A stretch of 64,000 nucleotides of DNA, from NCBI GenBank assembly GCA_963795775.1, contig CAWCJL010000008.1, positions 1 through 64,000 of the forward strand, read 5' to 3'. Numbering within the stretch: position 1 is the stretch's first letter; every line of letters begins with the position of its first letter. The notes beneath the pieces are model-generated. The model saw nothing but the letters and a program-made list of their open reading frames with translations. It ran no database searches and was not told where the DNA came from. Positions 44,857 through 53,783 of the stretch are shown in pieces. Source of the stretch: CAWCJL01 sp963795775 (lineage in GTDB: Bacteria; Acidobacteriota; Terriglobia; Terriglobales; Acidobacteriaceae). Made by a program: the position numbers and the translations under genes.

Positions 44857-45320
44857 CGGGCGCTCCCTACCAGGTCGGCTTCCGCGGGCAGGATGGCCTT
44901 GAGAATGTCACCGGCCAGCCGGTCGGCGGCGGCATCGATACCACGGCGCGCTTCTTCGGCTTCCGCATCGATACTTGCGCGTGCCGCCTTCACCCGCGCC
45001 TGCGCTGCATGACGCGCTTCGTCGAGAATATTTTCGCGCTCGCGGTTCCAGCCCTGTACCCGCGCTTCGCGCGCCCGGAAGATCTCGGCGCGAGCTGCCC
45101 GGAGCTTGGCTTCATACTCCTGCGATTTGGCATCCGCCGCGGCGATTGCCGCATGCGCCTTGGCGATGGCGCCGGTGGTGCGCGCCCGCCGCTCCGCCAG
45201 CGTTCGCGTCAGCGGCGTGTACACCAGCACGCGATACAGCAGCAGCGTGAGCAGAAAAAGCACCATCGTCGGTATCGAGGCGAGAAAGAGGCCGCCGAGC
45301 TGGTGCAGAATTTCGTCCAT
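44853..45320 (-). CDS. F1F0 ATP synthase b'-type subunit
   Basis: A 155-residue protein with one N-terminal membrane helix (PTMVLFLLTLLLYRVLVYTP) followed by about 115 residues of continuous Ala/Arg/Glu-rich helix. Together with the next gene it would make a b/b' heterodimeric peripheral stalk as in phototrophs and chloroplasts. It is the first gene of the operon; no atpB or atpE precedes it in the window. Confidence 0.88.
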   Translation of the reverse strand: MDEILHQLGGLFLASIPTMVLFLLTLLLYRVLVYTPLTRTLAERRARTTGAIAKAHAAIAAADAKSQEYEAKLRAARAEIFRAREARVQGWNRERENILDEARHAAQARVKAARASIDAEAEEARRGIDAAADRLAGDILKAILPAEADLVGSAR

Positions 45321-45385
45321 GCAGTCCTTGAGGGTGCCATCCGCTCTGGATGGAAAGTGGCGAGAAAAAGTATCTAGAAGTTCTG

Positions 45386-45415
45386 TTTATACCGGACGCG
45401 AAATTAGGGTGTCAA
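45386..45415 (-). promoter_or_regulatory. Sigma-70 type promoter of the atp operon
   Basis: On the minus strand TTGACA (45415-45410), an 18-base spacer, then TATAAA (45391-45386). This is close to consensus and lies about 65 bases upstream of the first atp start codon. Confidence 0.8.
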
Positions 45416-45523
45416 ACCGCGGATTTTGGCGCGCAATGGCGCCATTTTCATGCACGAAGGTGTTGACTCGGGACGCCCACGGCATACACTGGTGACAACA
45501 CCCTCGACCCGGTTCAGGGTCAG

Positions 45524-45572
45524 ACGGGCTGCAGGGCGGGAACGTGTCTCCACTGCCTGCCTTGCAGCCCGT
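45524..45572 (-). terminator. Long-loop inverted repeat after hflX
   Basis: ACGGGCTGCA and TGCAGCCCGT form a perfect 10-bp stem around 29 bases, 3 bases after the hflX stop on the minus strand. No U-run follows on that strand, so intrinsic termination is uncertain. Confidence 0.4.
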
Positions 45573-45575
45573 TTC

Positions 45576-46982
45576 TTACGCCTGCCAATATCGCCGGTAG
45601 CGCCCCAGCAGCGACGCCGGCCCTTCCGCCACAAAGCTCACACTGTTGTCGCTGAACTGACGCTTGTGAATGCGTGCGCCCGCCCCCAGTGCGGCCAGCA
45701 CGGCGCCGTCGCTTTGCGGCACTACAAAGGCCTGTTCCGCGATGGGATCCGCGCCCAGCGCCTGGTCGATCCTGTCCAGCAGCTCGGCCACATGTGCACC
45801 GGTCTTGGCCGAAACCGCCACCGCGCCGTCCTGCGCCTCGATGGCCAGCCGCTGTTCCATCGGGAGCAGATCGATCTTGTTCAGCACTTCGATGCGCGGC
45901 TTGTCCTTGGCGTCCAGCTCGGCCAGCACCTTCTCCACCTCGGCCTTGTGCTCCTCCCGCATGGAGCTGGCGCTGTCCTGCACATGCACCAGCACCTCGG
46001 CTTTCTGCACTTCTTCGAGGGTGGCGCGGAATGACGTGACCAGCGTGTGCGGAAGGTTGCGGATAAATCCCACCGTGTCCGACAGCAGCACCTTTCGCCG
46101 CGATGGCAGCACCAGCGCTCGCAGCTTCGGGTCCAGGGTGGCGAACATGCGTGAGGATTCGAGCACGCCGGCGTGCGTAAGCGTATTGAACAACGTGCTC
46201 TTGCCGGCGTTGGTATAGCCCACCAGCGCGACCGTCGGGACGGGCACGGCTTCCCGCCGCTGCCGCTGCTGGCCGCGCACCCGGCGGACCGCATCCAGTT
46301 CATGCCGAAGCTGCACCAGCCTGCGGCCGATGCGGCGGCGGTCGGTTTCGAGCTTGGTCTCGCCCGGGCCGCGGGTACCGATCCCGCCGCCAAGCTGCGA
46401 CATGGCTGCACCCCGGCCGGTAAGCCGGGGCAGCATGTACTCCATCTGCGCCAGTTCCACCTGCAGTTGCCCCTCACGAGTACGCGCGTGGCGAGCGAAG
46501 ATGTCCAGAATAAGCTGTGTGCGATCCACCACCCTGCTGGGCAGCTCGCGCTCCAGGTTACGCAACTGCGTCGGCGACAAATCCTGGTCAAAGAGGATGA
46601 CGTCCGCCTCCGAAGAAGCCGCTACGGCGGCGATCTCCTCAATTTTGCCCTTGCCCACCAGCGTCGCCGGGTCGGGCTGCAGACGCCGCTGCACCACCTC
46701 CGCCACCACGATGCCGCCCGCGCTCAACACCAGCTCGCGAAACTCATCGAGGCCGGCTTCAAACTCCAGGCGCGCGGAGGCGGACGTGTGTGCGGCCGCC
46801 GGCGGCGGTGCTGCGACGTCCTCATCCAGTGGGTGAGGAGCGGCGGGATCGACCAGCAGCGCGGATTGCCGCGCCGCGCTGGCCGCTGCGGGCAGGGGCT
46901 TTCGGCGAGGGGCGATCTCCACCGCCACCAGGAGCGCTCGATTCCCGGTGGCGGCTGGAACGGTAGCGGAAGCGCGACTCAC
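45576..46982 (-). CDS. hflX: GTPase HflX
   Basis: The 468-residue ribosome-associated GTPase has the HflX N-terminal domain (LVLSAGGIVVAEVVQRRLQP, VILFDQDLSPTQLRNLE) and the G domain with G1 GYTNAGKST, G2/G3 region ATLDPKLRALVLPSRRKVLL then SDTVGFI, and NKID as G4. HflX splits stalled ribosomes. It follows hfq by 21 bp, the same gene order as in Proteobacteria. The N-terminal 70 residues are an Ala/Pro-rich extension. Confidence 0.95.
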   Translation of the reverse strand: MSRASATVPAATGNRALLVAVEIAPRRKPLPAAASAARQSALLVDPAAPHPLDEDVAAPPPAAAHTSASARLEFEAGLDEFRELVLSAGGIVVAEVVQRRLQPDPATLVGKGKIEEIAAVAASSEADVILFDQDLSPTQLRNLERELPSRVVDRTQLILDIFARHARTREGQLQVELAQMEYMLPRLTGRGAAMSQLGGGIGTRGPGETKLETDRRRIGRRLVQLRHELDAVRRVRGQQRQRREAVPVPTVALVGYTNAGKSTLFNTLTHAGVLESSRMFATLDPKLRALVLPSRRKVLLSDTVGFIRNLPHTLVTSFRATLEEVQKAEVLVHVQDSASSMREEHKAEVEKVLAELDAKDKPRIEVLNKIDLLPMEQRLAIEAQDGAVAVSAKTGAHVAELLDRIDQALGADPIAEQAFVVPQSDGAVLAALGAGARIHKRQFSDNSVSFVAEGPASLLGRYRRYWQA

Positions 46983-47003
46983 AAATGCGATTGGACTTTC
47001 AGG

Positions 47004-47321
47004 CTAGGGCTCGTCTTCCGGCCGGGCCTGGGCTGGATTCGCGGGAGCTGTGGCGCCCACGGCTACGTGTCCCGGAGCCGGGTGGCTGGGCCGGTGCTCC
47101 CCGTGCATCACGGAGCGGTTGCTCACCACGGTCGAGATGGCGTGCTTGAAGATCAGCTGTTCCTGGTTGTTGTTCTCCAGCAGCACGGAATACTTATCAA
47201 ACGAGCGAATCTTTCCCGTGAGCTTGACGCCGCTGACCAGATAGATCGTGATAGGAGTCTTATCCTTGCGGACAGTATTGAGATACGTATCCTGAATGTT
47301 TTGTGCCGGCTTACTATCCAT
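47004..47321 (-). CDS. hfq: RNA chaperone Hfq
   Basis: With ATG 47321 the protein has 105 residues. The Sm1 motif is VSGVKLTGKIRSFDKYSVLL and the Sm2-like segment is QLIFKHAISTVV (Sm2 KH motif). A 35-residue His/Pro/Ala-rich tail follows. Hfq hexamers pair small RNAs with mRNAs. AAGGAG lies 10 bases before this ATG, which rules out the longer reading from 47399. hflX follows in the same operon. Confidence 0.96.
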   Translation of the reverse strand: MDSKPAQNIQDTYLNTVRKDKTPITIYLVSGVKLTGKIRSFDKYSVLLENNNQEQLIFKHAISTVVSNRSVMHGEHRPSHPAPGHVAVGATAPANPAQARPEDEP

Positions 47322-47534
47322 AGTGCCGATCTCCTTATGCCTTGTGGCAGTTTCCCTGCTTGTGCGCTGCACAACCTGCACTGCTACGATATGAAACAAA
47401 AGGACACATACCTCACGTCCTTAGGCCAGCCAACAAACCTCACGAACAGCTTACAGTCTTTCCCTCCGGCGCGGAAAACCAACATGCGCCTCGGAACCTG
47501 AGGCCCTTCGGTTCAGCGCAGAACAGGGATTGGG

Positions 47535-48728
47535 ATGCAGAAACAAAGACAAGGGTTAGCAGAAGACAGTGTTACCGCCCCTGCACACACGGGCGTCCCA
47601 TTGCTCGATTTTTCGCGGGAATACAACGAAATCGGAGACGCGCTGCTGGGCGCTGCCGCAGACGTATTTCGCAGCCAGAGATATGTGCTGGGCCCCCAGG
47701 TGGAAGCCTTCGAGAAGGCCGCCGCTACTTACTGCCAGGCGCAGGATGCCATCGGCTGCGGTTCGGGAACCGACGCACTCTGGCTCGCCATGGCCGCCCT
47801 TCCTTTGCACCGCGGCGATCGCGTCATCACCACGCCTTTCAGTTTCTTCGCCACCGTCAGCGCGATCCTCCGTACCGGCCTCCACCCCGTGCTGGCAGAT
47901 ATCGACCCGCAGACCTTCAATCTCGCGCCCTCCACGGTTCGCGGTGTGCTTGAGAAAGACGGCCCGGCTGCGGCCATCCTGCCTGTCCACCTCTACGGCC
48001 AATGTGCCGATATGGACGGCTTTGACGCGCTGCGGCAGCAATACGACTGCAAATTGATCGAAGACGCCGCGCAGGCCTTTGGCGCGCGCTGGAAGGGACG
48101 CCCCGCCGGTTCCCTGGGCGATGCCGCGGCCTTCAGTTTTTACCCCACGAAAAACCTGAGCGCGGCCGGGGAAGCGGGCATGGTGACCACGGTCCAGGAG
48201 ACCACGGCGGAGCGGGCCCGCATGCTGCGCGCCCATGGCATGCGCCAGCGCTATTTTCACGATGAGGTTGGCTGGAATAGTCGGCTCGATACCATCCAGG
48301 CCGCGGTGCTGCTGGTCAAGCTGCAGTTCGTCGATGAGTGGAACGCGCGCCGGCGTGCCCTGGCGCAGAACTATGCGCGCCTCTTCGCCGACGCCGGCCT
48401 GGCCGAAGCAGGCGTGTATCCGGAAAAGGGCGTGGTCCTGCCCGTCACCGATCCGCGCGCCACCCCGGTCTTCCACCAGTACTCCATCCGCGTGCGCCAG
48501 CGGGATGCCCTGCGCCGCTTTCTCACCGAGCGCAGGATCGGCAGCGAGGTTTACTACCCCGTGCCCCTCCACCTCCAGACGGCGCTCGCACAGCTTGGAT
48601 ACAAGCACGGCGACTTTCCGGAAAGCGAACGGGCCGCCGCCGAGGTGCTCGCTCTGCCTATCTTCCCGCAGCTCCGGGAGGAAGAGCAGGAGATCGTAGT
48701 CGCCAGCATCACGGCGTTCCTGTCTTAG
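47535..48728 (+). CDS. DegT/DnrJ/EryC1/StrS family sugar aminotransferase
   Basis: A 397-residue PLP enzyme. Landmarks are VPLLDFSREYNEI, GCGSGTDALWLAMAAL, DRVITTPFSFFATVSAILRT, LPVHLYGQCADMD, the EDAAQAFGA motif and the lysine motif SFYPTKNLSAAGEAGMV. These enzymes aminate nucleotide-linked keto sugars for cell-surface glycans. No sugar pathway genes are beside it, so the product is not defined. The divergent neighbour is hfq. Confidence 0.93.
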   Translation: MQKQRQGLAEDSVTAPAHTGVPLLDFSREYNEIGDALLGAAADVFRSQRYVLGPQVEAFEKAAATYCQAQDAIGCGSGTDALWLAMAALPLHRGDRVITTPFSFFATVSAILRTGLHPVLADIDPQTFNLAPSTVRGVLEKDGPAAAILPVHLYGQCADMDGFDALRQQYDCKLIEDAAQAFGARWKGRPAGSLGDAAAFSFYPTKNLSAAGEAGMVTTVQETTAERARMLRAHGMRQRYFHDEVGWNSRLDTIQAAVLLVKLQFVDEWNARRRALAQNYARLFADAGLAEAGVYPEKGVVLPVTDPRATPVFHQYSIRVRQRDALRRFLTERRIGSEVYYPVPLHLQTALAQLGYKHGDFPESERAAAEVLALPIFPQLREEEQEIVVASITAFLS

Positions 48729-48744
48729 GCTCTCTCAATAGAGG

Positions 48745-48790
48745 GTCGTGTCATCGATCGGCAGATGGTCGTGTCATTAATCGGCGCGAT
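48745..48790 (+). repeat. 23-bp imperfect tandem duplication
   Basis: GTCGTGTCATCGATCGGC is followed 23 bases later by GTCGTGTCATTAATCGGC, between the convergent aminotransferase and SH3 lipoprotein genes. Confidence 0.6.
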
Positions 48791-50133
48791 CAGTGCTTGC
48801 GCCGATGGTGCGGATGCGTCGCCTTGTATGCGGCGCGCAGCTTGGCCCGCTCGCGCTGGCGCGCCTGCGCTTCCGGCGAAGCACTACTGGCCGGCGTGGG
48901 CGCCTGCTCGCCGGGCGATTGCACCCGGGTCACATTTTCACCGTCCAGCCGGTAAGTCACGTCAAAGGTTTGCACCGGCTTGATGAGTCCTGTCGTCTGG
49001 TCGATCGATGGCTGCGCGCCATCCACCGCCAGCTTCAGCGTAAAGGTGGGTACCGGTCCCGCCTTTTCCCCTCCGGCCTTCACCGCTCCAACCTTGTCCA
49101 GGTTCTGTTCCTTCACGGTCACCGGCAGGTAGCCGACCAGGTCTTTCTGGCGCAGGCCTCCCTCATAACGGTGCTTTTTCGCATTCCAGACAAAGACGCG
49201 CACCATGCTGAAGTCGTACGGCAGCCCATCCTTGTAGGGGTTCAGCACGGCCACGTACTCGGGCGCCTGGTGGTCGGGAAACGGCGAGTCGGGGTCATAG
49301 ACCTTCGCCAGCAGGTACGCGCCCACGATCTTTTGCCCCTCGGCGTAGCGCACCACTTCGTCCGGGATGTCCACATCGATGCGCCGCGCCAGCAGCCACC
49401 CCGTCCGGCCGGCACTGTCGCGCACCAGCCACCAGTCTTCAATCGGTGCCGGAGCTTCGGGCGCGGCCGCCTTGGCTCCAGTCTTCTTGGCCGAGAGCAC
49501 GGCTTTCGCCGGGGCCGGAGCGGTGGTCGGGTTCGTGGCCGTGGAGGTTGGCTTGGCAGCCTGCTTGTCCGCCGGCTTGGGGGTGGGGCGCCCCAGCCGG
49601 GCTTCCTGCGCCTGCTTTTCCGCTGCGATCTTCGCCGCCTGCTTGCGGGCGGCTGCCGCGTAGATCTGTTCCGGCGTGGGCCGCGTGATGCTCGCCCGCA
49701 TCAGCAACTGCAGCTTGTCATTCTCCGGCAGCAGCAGAAAGCGCTCGGATTCGCGGCCGGGAGTGAGGTGGGCATACATCTCGTCGCGCAGGATGCCGGT
49801 CGCCACCACGGGGTCGTGCACGTGCTGCTCGCGTAGTTGGGCGAATGCGTCGTAGGTCTGCTGATCGATGATGGCGTGCTCTTCCAGCCATCCCACCTGT
49901 CCGCTGTTCGTGCGGACGCGCAAGAACCGGCGTCCGTGCTCCACCACCGTCAGTTCTTCGCCGTTCGTGACCGGTGCCACCTTGTTCGAGACAGCCGCCA
50001 CGCGATCGCGCAGAAAAGTCTGCTTCGATACCACGTATACGTGCTCATCACTGTTGCGATGCATGCGCTTGCAGCCCGCCGGAACCAGCAGGGCGGCGCA
50101 AACAGAGAACAGCAGCAGACGACGAGCATTCAT
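48790..50133 (-). CDS. SH3-like domain lipoprotein
   Basis: With ATG 50133 the product has 447 residues and a lipoprotein signal (RLLLFSVCAALLVPAGC, lipobox LVPAGC, mature Cys at about 20). Residues about 35-95 resemble a bacterial SH3 domain (FLRDRVAAVSNKVAPVTNGE, LRVRTNSGQVGWLEEHAI). A long Ala/Lys/Pro linker (about 175-230) precedes a second SH3-like piece (WWLVRDSAGRTGWLLARRID). The C terminus ends in a basic His/Arg tail. It is probably an envelope protein; ligand unknown. The reading from 50199 adds no recognisable sequence. Confidence 0.75.
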   Translation of the reverse strand: MNARRLLLFSVCAALLVPAGCKRMHRNSDEHVYVVSKQTFLRDRVAAVSNKVAPVTNGEELTVVEHGRRFLRVRTNSGQVGWLEEHAIIDQQTYDAFAQLREQHVHDPVVATGILRDEMYAHLTPGRESERFLLLPENDKLQLLMRASITRPTPEQIYAAAARKQAAKIAAEKQAQEARLGRPTPKPADKQAAKPTSTATNPTTAPAPAKAVLSAKKTGAKAAAPEAPAPIEDWWLVRDSAGRTGWLLARRIDVDIPDEVVRYAEGQKIVGAYLLAKVYDPDSPFPDHQAPEYVAVLNPYKDGLPYDFSMVRVFVWNAKKHRYEGGLRQKDLVGYLPVTVKEQNLDKVGAVKAGGEKAGPVPTFTLKLAVDGAQPSIDQTTGLIKPVQTFDVTYRLDGENVTRVQSPGEQAPTPASSASPEAQARQRERAKLRAAYKATHPHHRRKH

Positions 50134-50387
50134 AGACAGGTGCTGGGCGGTGCTCGCACTGCGGCGATTGCCCGGCCCAGGAGCGATGGTATGGGACACA
50201 GTGCCACAAGGCTATCACCTGACAGTGGGAGGCACAGGTGATAATCCAGGCGCGTGAGCGCGGTGCCCACTGCCTTGGAGACCGAACCGCAACGCGGTGC
50301 GCACGCGGACCGGCTGCGCGATCGGGCGCACTCGTCTCGCCTTCATTCACGCCTCCGAAGCAGTTACAAAACTCGCGTGCGGGCGGC

Positions 50388-51551
50388 TCAGTGCGTCGAA
50401 ACAACCACGCTCGCGCCTGCCGGAGAATTGGGGCCCGTGGCCGCCGTAGCGCCGGGGTCGAGCTTGCCGCCGGTGGTCGCGTCGAAGCTGTAAAGCTGCA
50501 GGTCCGGCGTACCCCCGGAGTTGGCCACCAGCATGAACTTCTTCGACTGGTCCAGGGTGAGCGAAGAGGGCGAGCTCCCGGTCGCGATGGTGGCGGGGTT
50601 GAGCGCCGTAAGCGCGCCGCCGTTGGACACGCTGAACGCGCTCACGGTGTTGCTGCCGGTACCGCTGCCCGCGTTCAGCACATAAAGATAGCCTGCGGTG
50701 GAATCGAAGGCGATGGCCTTCGGCTGGCCGCCCACCTTGTAAGGCGAGCCGGCGATCGGCGTCAGCGAACCATCGGTACCGATCGTGAACGCGCGCAGCC
50801 CGGCATTGGTCTCTCCCACATACAGATAACGCCCGGTAGGGTCGATGGCGACCGAAGTATCCTGGTTGGTTACGCCGCCGCTCGTGCCCGGCCTCAGGAT
50901 GAGGTTGGTAGTCGCTAACGCGCCTGAAGTATTGAAGGAGTAGACGGCGACACCGGAGTTGCCGATAGCCAGATAGACGAAGCTGTCGCTCGGCGTAACC
51001 GCGATCTGCGCCGGCGCATTGCTGCTGGTGCTGTTCAAGCCGACATTGGGTACACCGAGCGGAGCCGTCACGGCCGCCAACGTGCCATCGGTGTTGATGG
51101 AAAAAGAGCCGACCGAGGGCGCGGTGTTGCCGTTGATGCCGCCGGCCAGCAAGAGCTTACCGGTGCTCTCACCCTGCAGCGACGTGGGGATCAGTCCGGA
51201 AACCAGGCTGTTGCCCCCATTGCCGACCGTGAGCGCGCCCGTGCTGGAATTGATGTTCATCAGGAAAATGCCGTTCGCCGTCCCGGTATACATAAAGGCG
51301 TTGCTGGCCGAAACCACCAGCGAGTTCACCGCCGCCGTGGTCGCCTGGAACGGCAGCCCGTTGATGCCCGTGAGCCCGCCGGTGGTCGAGACAGTAAAGC
51401 CGGCGATGGTGCCCGAGCTATTGCCCACATAAACGAAGTTGCCCGAGTTGCCCGGGGGCGTGGGCGTCGGCTTTATGAAAAAGCCGTCACATCCGCCCAG
51501 CAAAAGCAGGCCCGCATACATGGTGAAATGGAATAGCCGGCTGCACCGCAT
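50388..51551 (-). CDS. Lactonase-like seven-bladed beta-propeller lipoprotein
   Basis: A 387-residue protein with a lipoprotein signal (AGLLLLGGC) and repeated beta-propeller blades: FVYVGNSSGTIAGFTVSTTG, YLYVGETNAGLRAFTIGTDG, YLYVLNAGSGTGSNTVSAFS. The pattern (F/Y)(V/L)YV-N---G-(I/V)-(A/G)F matches the 6-phosphogluconolactonase/YncE-like family common in Acidobacteria. Enzymatic activity is not shown; many members are structural or binding proteins. Confidence 0.88.
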   Translation of the reverse strand: MRCSRLFHFTMYAGLLLLGGCDGFFIKPTPTPPGNSGNFVYVGNSSGTIAGFTVSTTGGLTGINGLPFQATTAAVNSLVVSASNAFMYTGTANGIFLMNINSSTGALTVGNGGNSLVSGLIPTSLQGESTGKLLLAGGINGNTAPSVGSFSINTDGTLAAVTAPLGVPNVGLNSTSSNAPAQIAVTPSDSFVYLAIGNSGVAVYSFNTSGALATTNLILRPGTSGGVTNQDTSVAIDPTGRYLYVGETNAGLRAFTIGTDGSLTPIAGSPYKVGGQPKAIAFDSTAGYLYVLNAGSGTGSNTVSAFSVSNGGALTALNPATIATGSSPSSLTLDQSKKFMLVANSGGTPDLQLYSFDATTGGKLDPGATAATGPNSPAGASVVVSTH

Positions 51552-51843
51552 CCTGTGTCTCCAGAGGTCTCACACCACTGTACCTGCCCGTGCCGGAACG
51601 CCGCACTCGGAAAACGCGGCGCGCGCGTGCGCAGTGCCGGGAAGCACACCTCCCCGGCCTTCCTTCCCCGCCCCAGCGATGCCCGTTACCAGGCACGCTT
51701 CGAGCAATGGACGCAAGCCCCCGCCGAAGTGCTCAGGAAACGCGAAGCGATGCCGCGAAGGCGACGGCATGCCGCAGAAACAACAAGCCCCTCTTCCGCG
51801 GGCTGTGGCGAAAGAGGGGCTTGGGGAGGGGGGGAGGAACGCG

Positions 51844-52407
51844 TCAGGCCCTGGCGAGCTCCGCGGCGCCGGTAGTCTGGTCCACCGCCGTCGTATCCAG
51901 CACCGCGCCGATGGCGTGCAGCACCGAAGCCACGCGCACGGCCGCCAGCACGATCTCTTCACTCGCACCCTTTTGCCGCAGCACCTGCTCGTGCGAGTCC
52001 ACGCACTGTCCGCAGCCGTTTACCGCCGAAACCACCAGCGACCACAGCTCGAAGTCCACACTCTCCACCCCATGCTGGCGCAGAACATTCATCCGCAGCC
52101 GGGCCGGCATGGTGGCATACTTCTCATTTGAAGTGAGGTGGAGAAAGCGATAGTAGATGTTGTTCATGCCCATGATGGCCGCCGCGGCCTTCGCGGCCTC
52201 GAGCGCCTGGGGCGAAAGCTGCTGCGCCGCGGCCGTCAGGGCGGCTTCCGTCAGCCGCGCGTTCCGCGTCGCCATGGCCGCCGCCACCACCGTGCCCCAA
52301 AGCTGCTGCGGTGTCAGTTCCGTGTTCTGCCGCACCAGGGTCGAGTAATTGAGCTTCAGGTCCTTGGCGTACGGCGGGAGAGTGTCAATAAGCTGGTCGA
52401 GTGACAT
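51844..52407 (-). CDS. AhpD-like carboxymuconolactone decarboxylase family protein
   Basis: A 187-residue helical protein with the AhpD active-site signature NGCGQCVDSHEQVLRQKG (CxxC plus the downstream His in DSH). AhpD is a peroxidase reductant and disulfide exchanger that can reduce AhpC. The ahpC gene lies directly upstream on the same strand, which supports this pairing. Confidence 0.9.
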   Translation of the reverse strand: MSLDQLIDTLPPYAKDLKLNYSTLVRQNTELTPQQLWGTVVAAAMATRNARLTEAALTAAAQQLSPQALEAAKAAAAIMGMNNIYYRFLHLTSNEKYATMPARLRMNVLRQHGVESVDFELWSLVVSAVNGCGQCVDSHEQVLRQKGASEEIVLAAVRVASVLHAIGAVLDTTAVDQTTGAAELARA

Positions 52408-52435
52408 ATGGGTTCCTTTAGAGATGTGGGCCGGG

Positions 52436-52530
52436 CGAGCACGTTCGCTCGGGATGACGAACAGATGTTGGCCATAACCCGTTGGCCATAACCAGCACTG
52501 TCATCCCGAGCGAAGCCGAGGGATCTGCTT
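52436..52530. repeat. Inverted pair of REP-type units with a 14-bp tandem repeat between
   Basis: CGCTCGGGATGAC (reverse) and GTCATCCCGAGCG (forward) flank two perfect tandem copies of a 14-bp unit starting GTTGGCCATAACC (52467-52494). The arrangement lies between ahpC and the AhpD-like gene and can fold into a long hairpin. Confidence 0.7.
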
Positions 52531-52549
52531 CCGCTCTTTCACGCACGCC

Positions 52550-53086
52550 TTAAGCGTGAATCGTTTCCTCACCCTTCTGCCAGTTGCAGGGGCAGAGCTC
52601 GTCCGTCTGCAGCGCATCCAGCACGCGGAGAACCTCCTGCGGGTTGCGGCCCACGGAAAGATCCGTCACATAGACGAAGCGGATGATGCCTTCCGGGTCC
52701 ACCAGGAACGTCGCCCGCTGGGCCACGCCTTCCTTCATATCCAGAATCCCGAGCTGTTCGGTCAGGTCGCGCCGCACGTCGGCCAGCATCGGGAACGGCA
52801 GGTCGCGCAGATCCTCATGGTTGTTGCGCCACGCCAGGTGCACGTATTCGGAGTCCGTGCTGCCGCCCAGAATCTGCGTATCGCGGTCCGCGAACTCGGA
52901 GTTCAGCTTGCCAAAGGCAGCGATCTCGGTGGGACACACAAAGGTAAAGTCCTTGGGCCAGAAGAAGTACAGCTTCCACTTCCCGGCATACGACTCGTTG
53001 GTGATCGTCTTAAAAGCGTTATTCTTGTCGCGGCTCACGGTGGCAGTAACGGAGAAGTTGGGGAATTTCTCGCCGACGCTCAGCAA
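52550..53086 (-). CDS. ahpC: Alkyl hydroperoxide reductase C (peroxiredoxin)
   Basis: A 178-residue 2-Cys-type peroxiredoxin. WPKDFTFVCPTEIAAFG holds the peroxidatic Cys; ELCPCNWQKGEETI near the end holds the resolving Cys, here a CPC pair. SVTATVSRDKNNAF and DSEYVHLAWRNNHEDL match the AhpC subgroup that works with AhpD in Actinobacteria and others. It lies between perR and the AhpD-like gene. Confidence 0.95.
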   Translation of the reverse strand: MLSVGEKFPNFSVTATVSRDKNNAFKTITNESYAGKWKLYFFWPKDFTFVCPTEIAAFGKLNSEFADRDTQILGGSTDSEYVHLAWRNNHEDLRDLPFPMLADVRRDLTEQLGILDMKEGVAQRATFLVDPEGIIRFVYVTDLSVGRNPQEVLRVLDALQTDELCPCNWQKGEETIHA

Positions 53087-53213
53087 TGTAAGGCTCCTTG
53101 TTTAGATAGAATTGGCTCGCGCGAGGGTTACTCATTGGTAAACATCCCGCCGCGCCGCCTTCTGGGTTGAATAACGAAAATCGGTTCACTTCATTAGATG
53201 ACCGGGCGACCGC

Positions 53214-53663
53214 TTACGGTGCAGCCTGGCACGCCGCGCAGCGGCCCAGAACGTCCACGGAAAAACGCTCCACATGGAACCCGTTGGGCAATTGCTCCGG
53301 AAGGTGCTCCGGCAGCCCGAGTTCCTCTTCCGGCACATCGAAGATCGCTTTGCAGTGCGTGCACACCAGGTGATGATGCGGCCGGTCGTTCATCTCCACG
53401 CGCAGCGAGCCGTAATGCGGGCTCACCTCGCGCAGCAGTCCGCTTTCCAGAAACAGGTGGATGTTCTTGTACACCGTTGCCAGGGAGACGGAGGGAATAC
53501 GCTTGCGCACCACCGCGTACACCTCTTCCGGACTCGGGTGCCCGGGCAGGCTCTGCATCACCTCATATAGCACCTGCCGCTGGTGCGTCACGGTAATGCC
53601 GTGCTCACCGCACAGGCTCCGGAAGGCCGACGCCGCCGTATCTGTATTGCTCATCACATGCAT
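53214..53663 (-). CDS. Fur family regulator, PerR-like
   Basis: A 149-residue repressor with the Fur winged helix (ITVTHQRQVLYEVMQSLPGH, SLATVYKNIHLFLESGLL), the metal-site HHHLVCTHC cluster and a C-terminal CAAC completing the structural zinc site. Position directly upstream of ahpC argues for a peroxide sensor (PerR) rather than an iron regulator. ATG 53654 is another possible start. The first coding bases lie next to a palindrome likely to be its operator. Confidence 0.9.
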   Translation of the reverse strand: MHVMSNTDTAASAFRSLCGEHGITVTHQRQVLYEVMQSLPGHPSPEEVYAVVRKRIPSVSLATVYKNIHLFLESGLLREVSPHYGSLRVEMNDRPHHHLVCTHCKAIFDVPEEELGLPEHLPEQLPNGFHVERFSVDVLGRCAACQAAP

Positions 53664-53669
53664 AGTTTA

Positions 53670-53680
53670 ATAACTGTTAT
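53670..53680. promoter_or_regulatory. Candidate PerR/Fur operator (autoregulatory)
   Basis: A 5-1-5 palindrome ATAAC-T-GTTAT in an AT-rich stretch (TTTAATAACTGTTATCG) just upstream of the perR-like start codon. The half-site resembles Fur-family boxes. No binding evidence can be drawn from sequence alone. Confidence 0.4.
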
Positions 53681-53783
53681 CGTTCGCTGTCAAACCGCTC
53701 TGCACTATCTCCAATGCAGATTTGGCGCGCTCCTGCAAAGCCCCGGAGTATATTGGCCGCAATCGCCTTACCGGAGGACCCGT

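Noticed and set aside
48790..50133. Prophage or phage lysin (because of SH3 domains)
   Set aside because: There is a lipoprotein signal and no phage gene around it; SH3-like domains are common in envelope lipoproteins.
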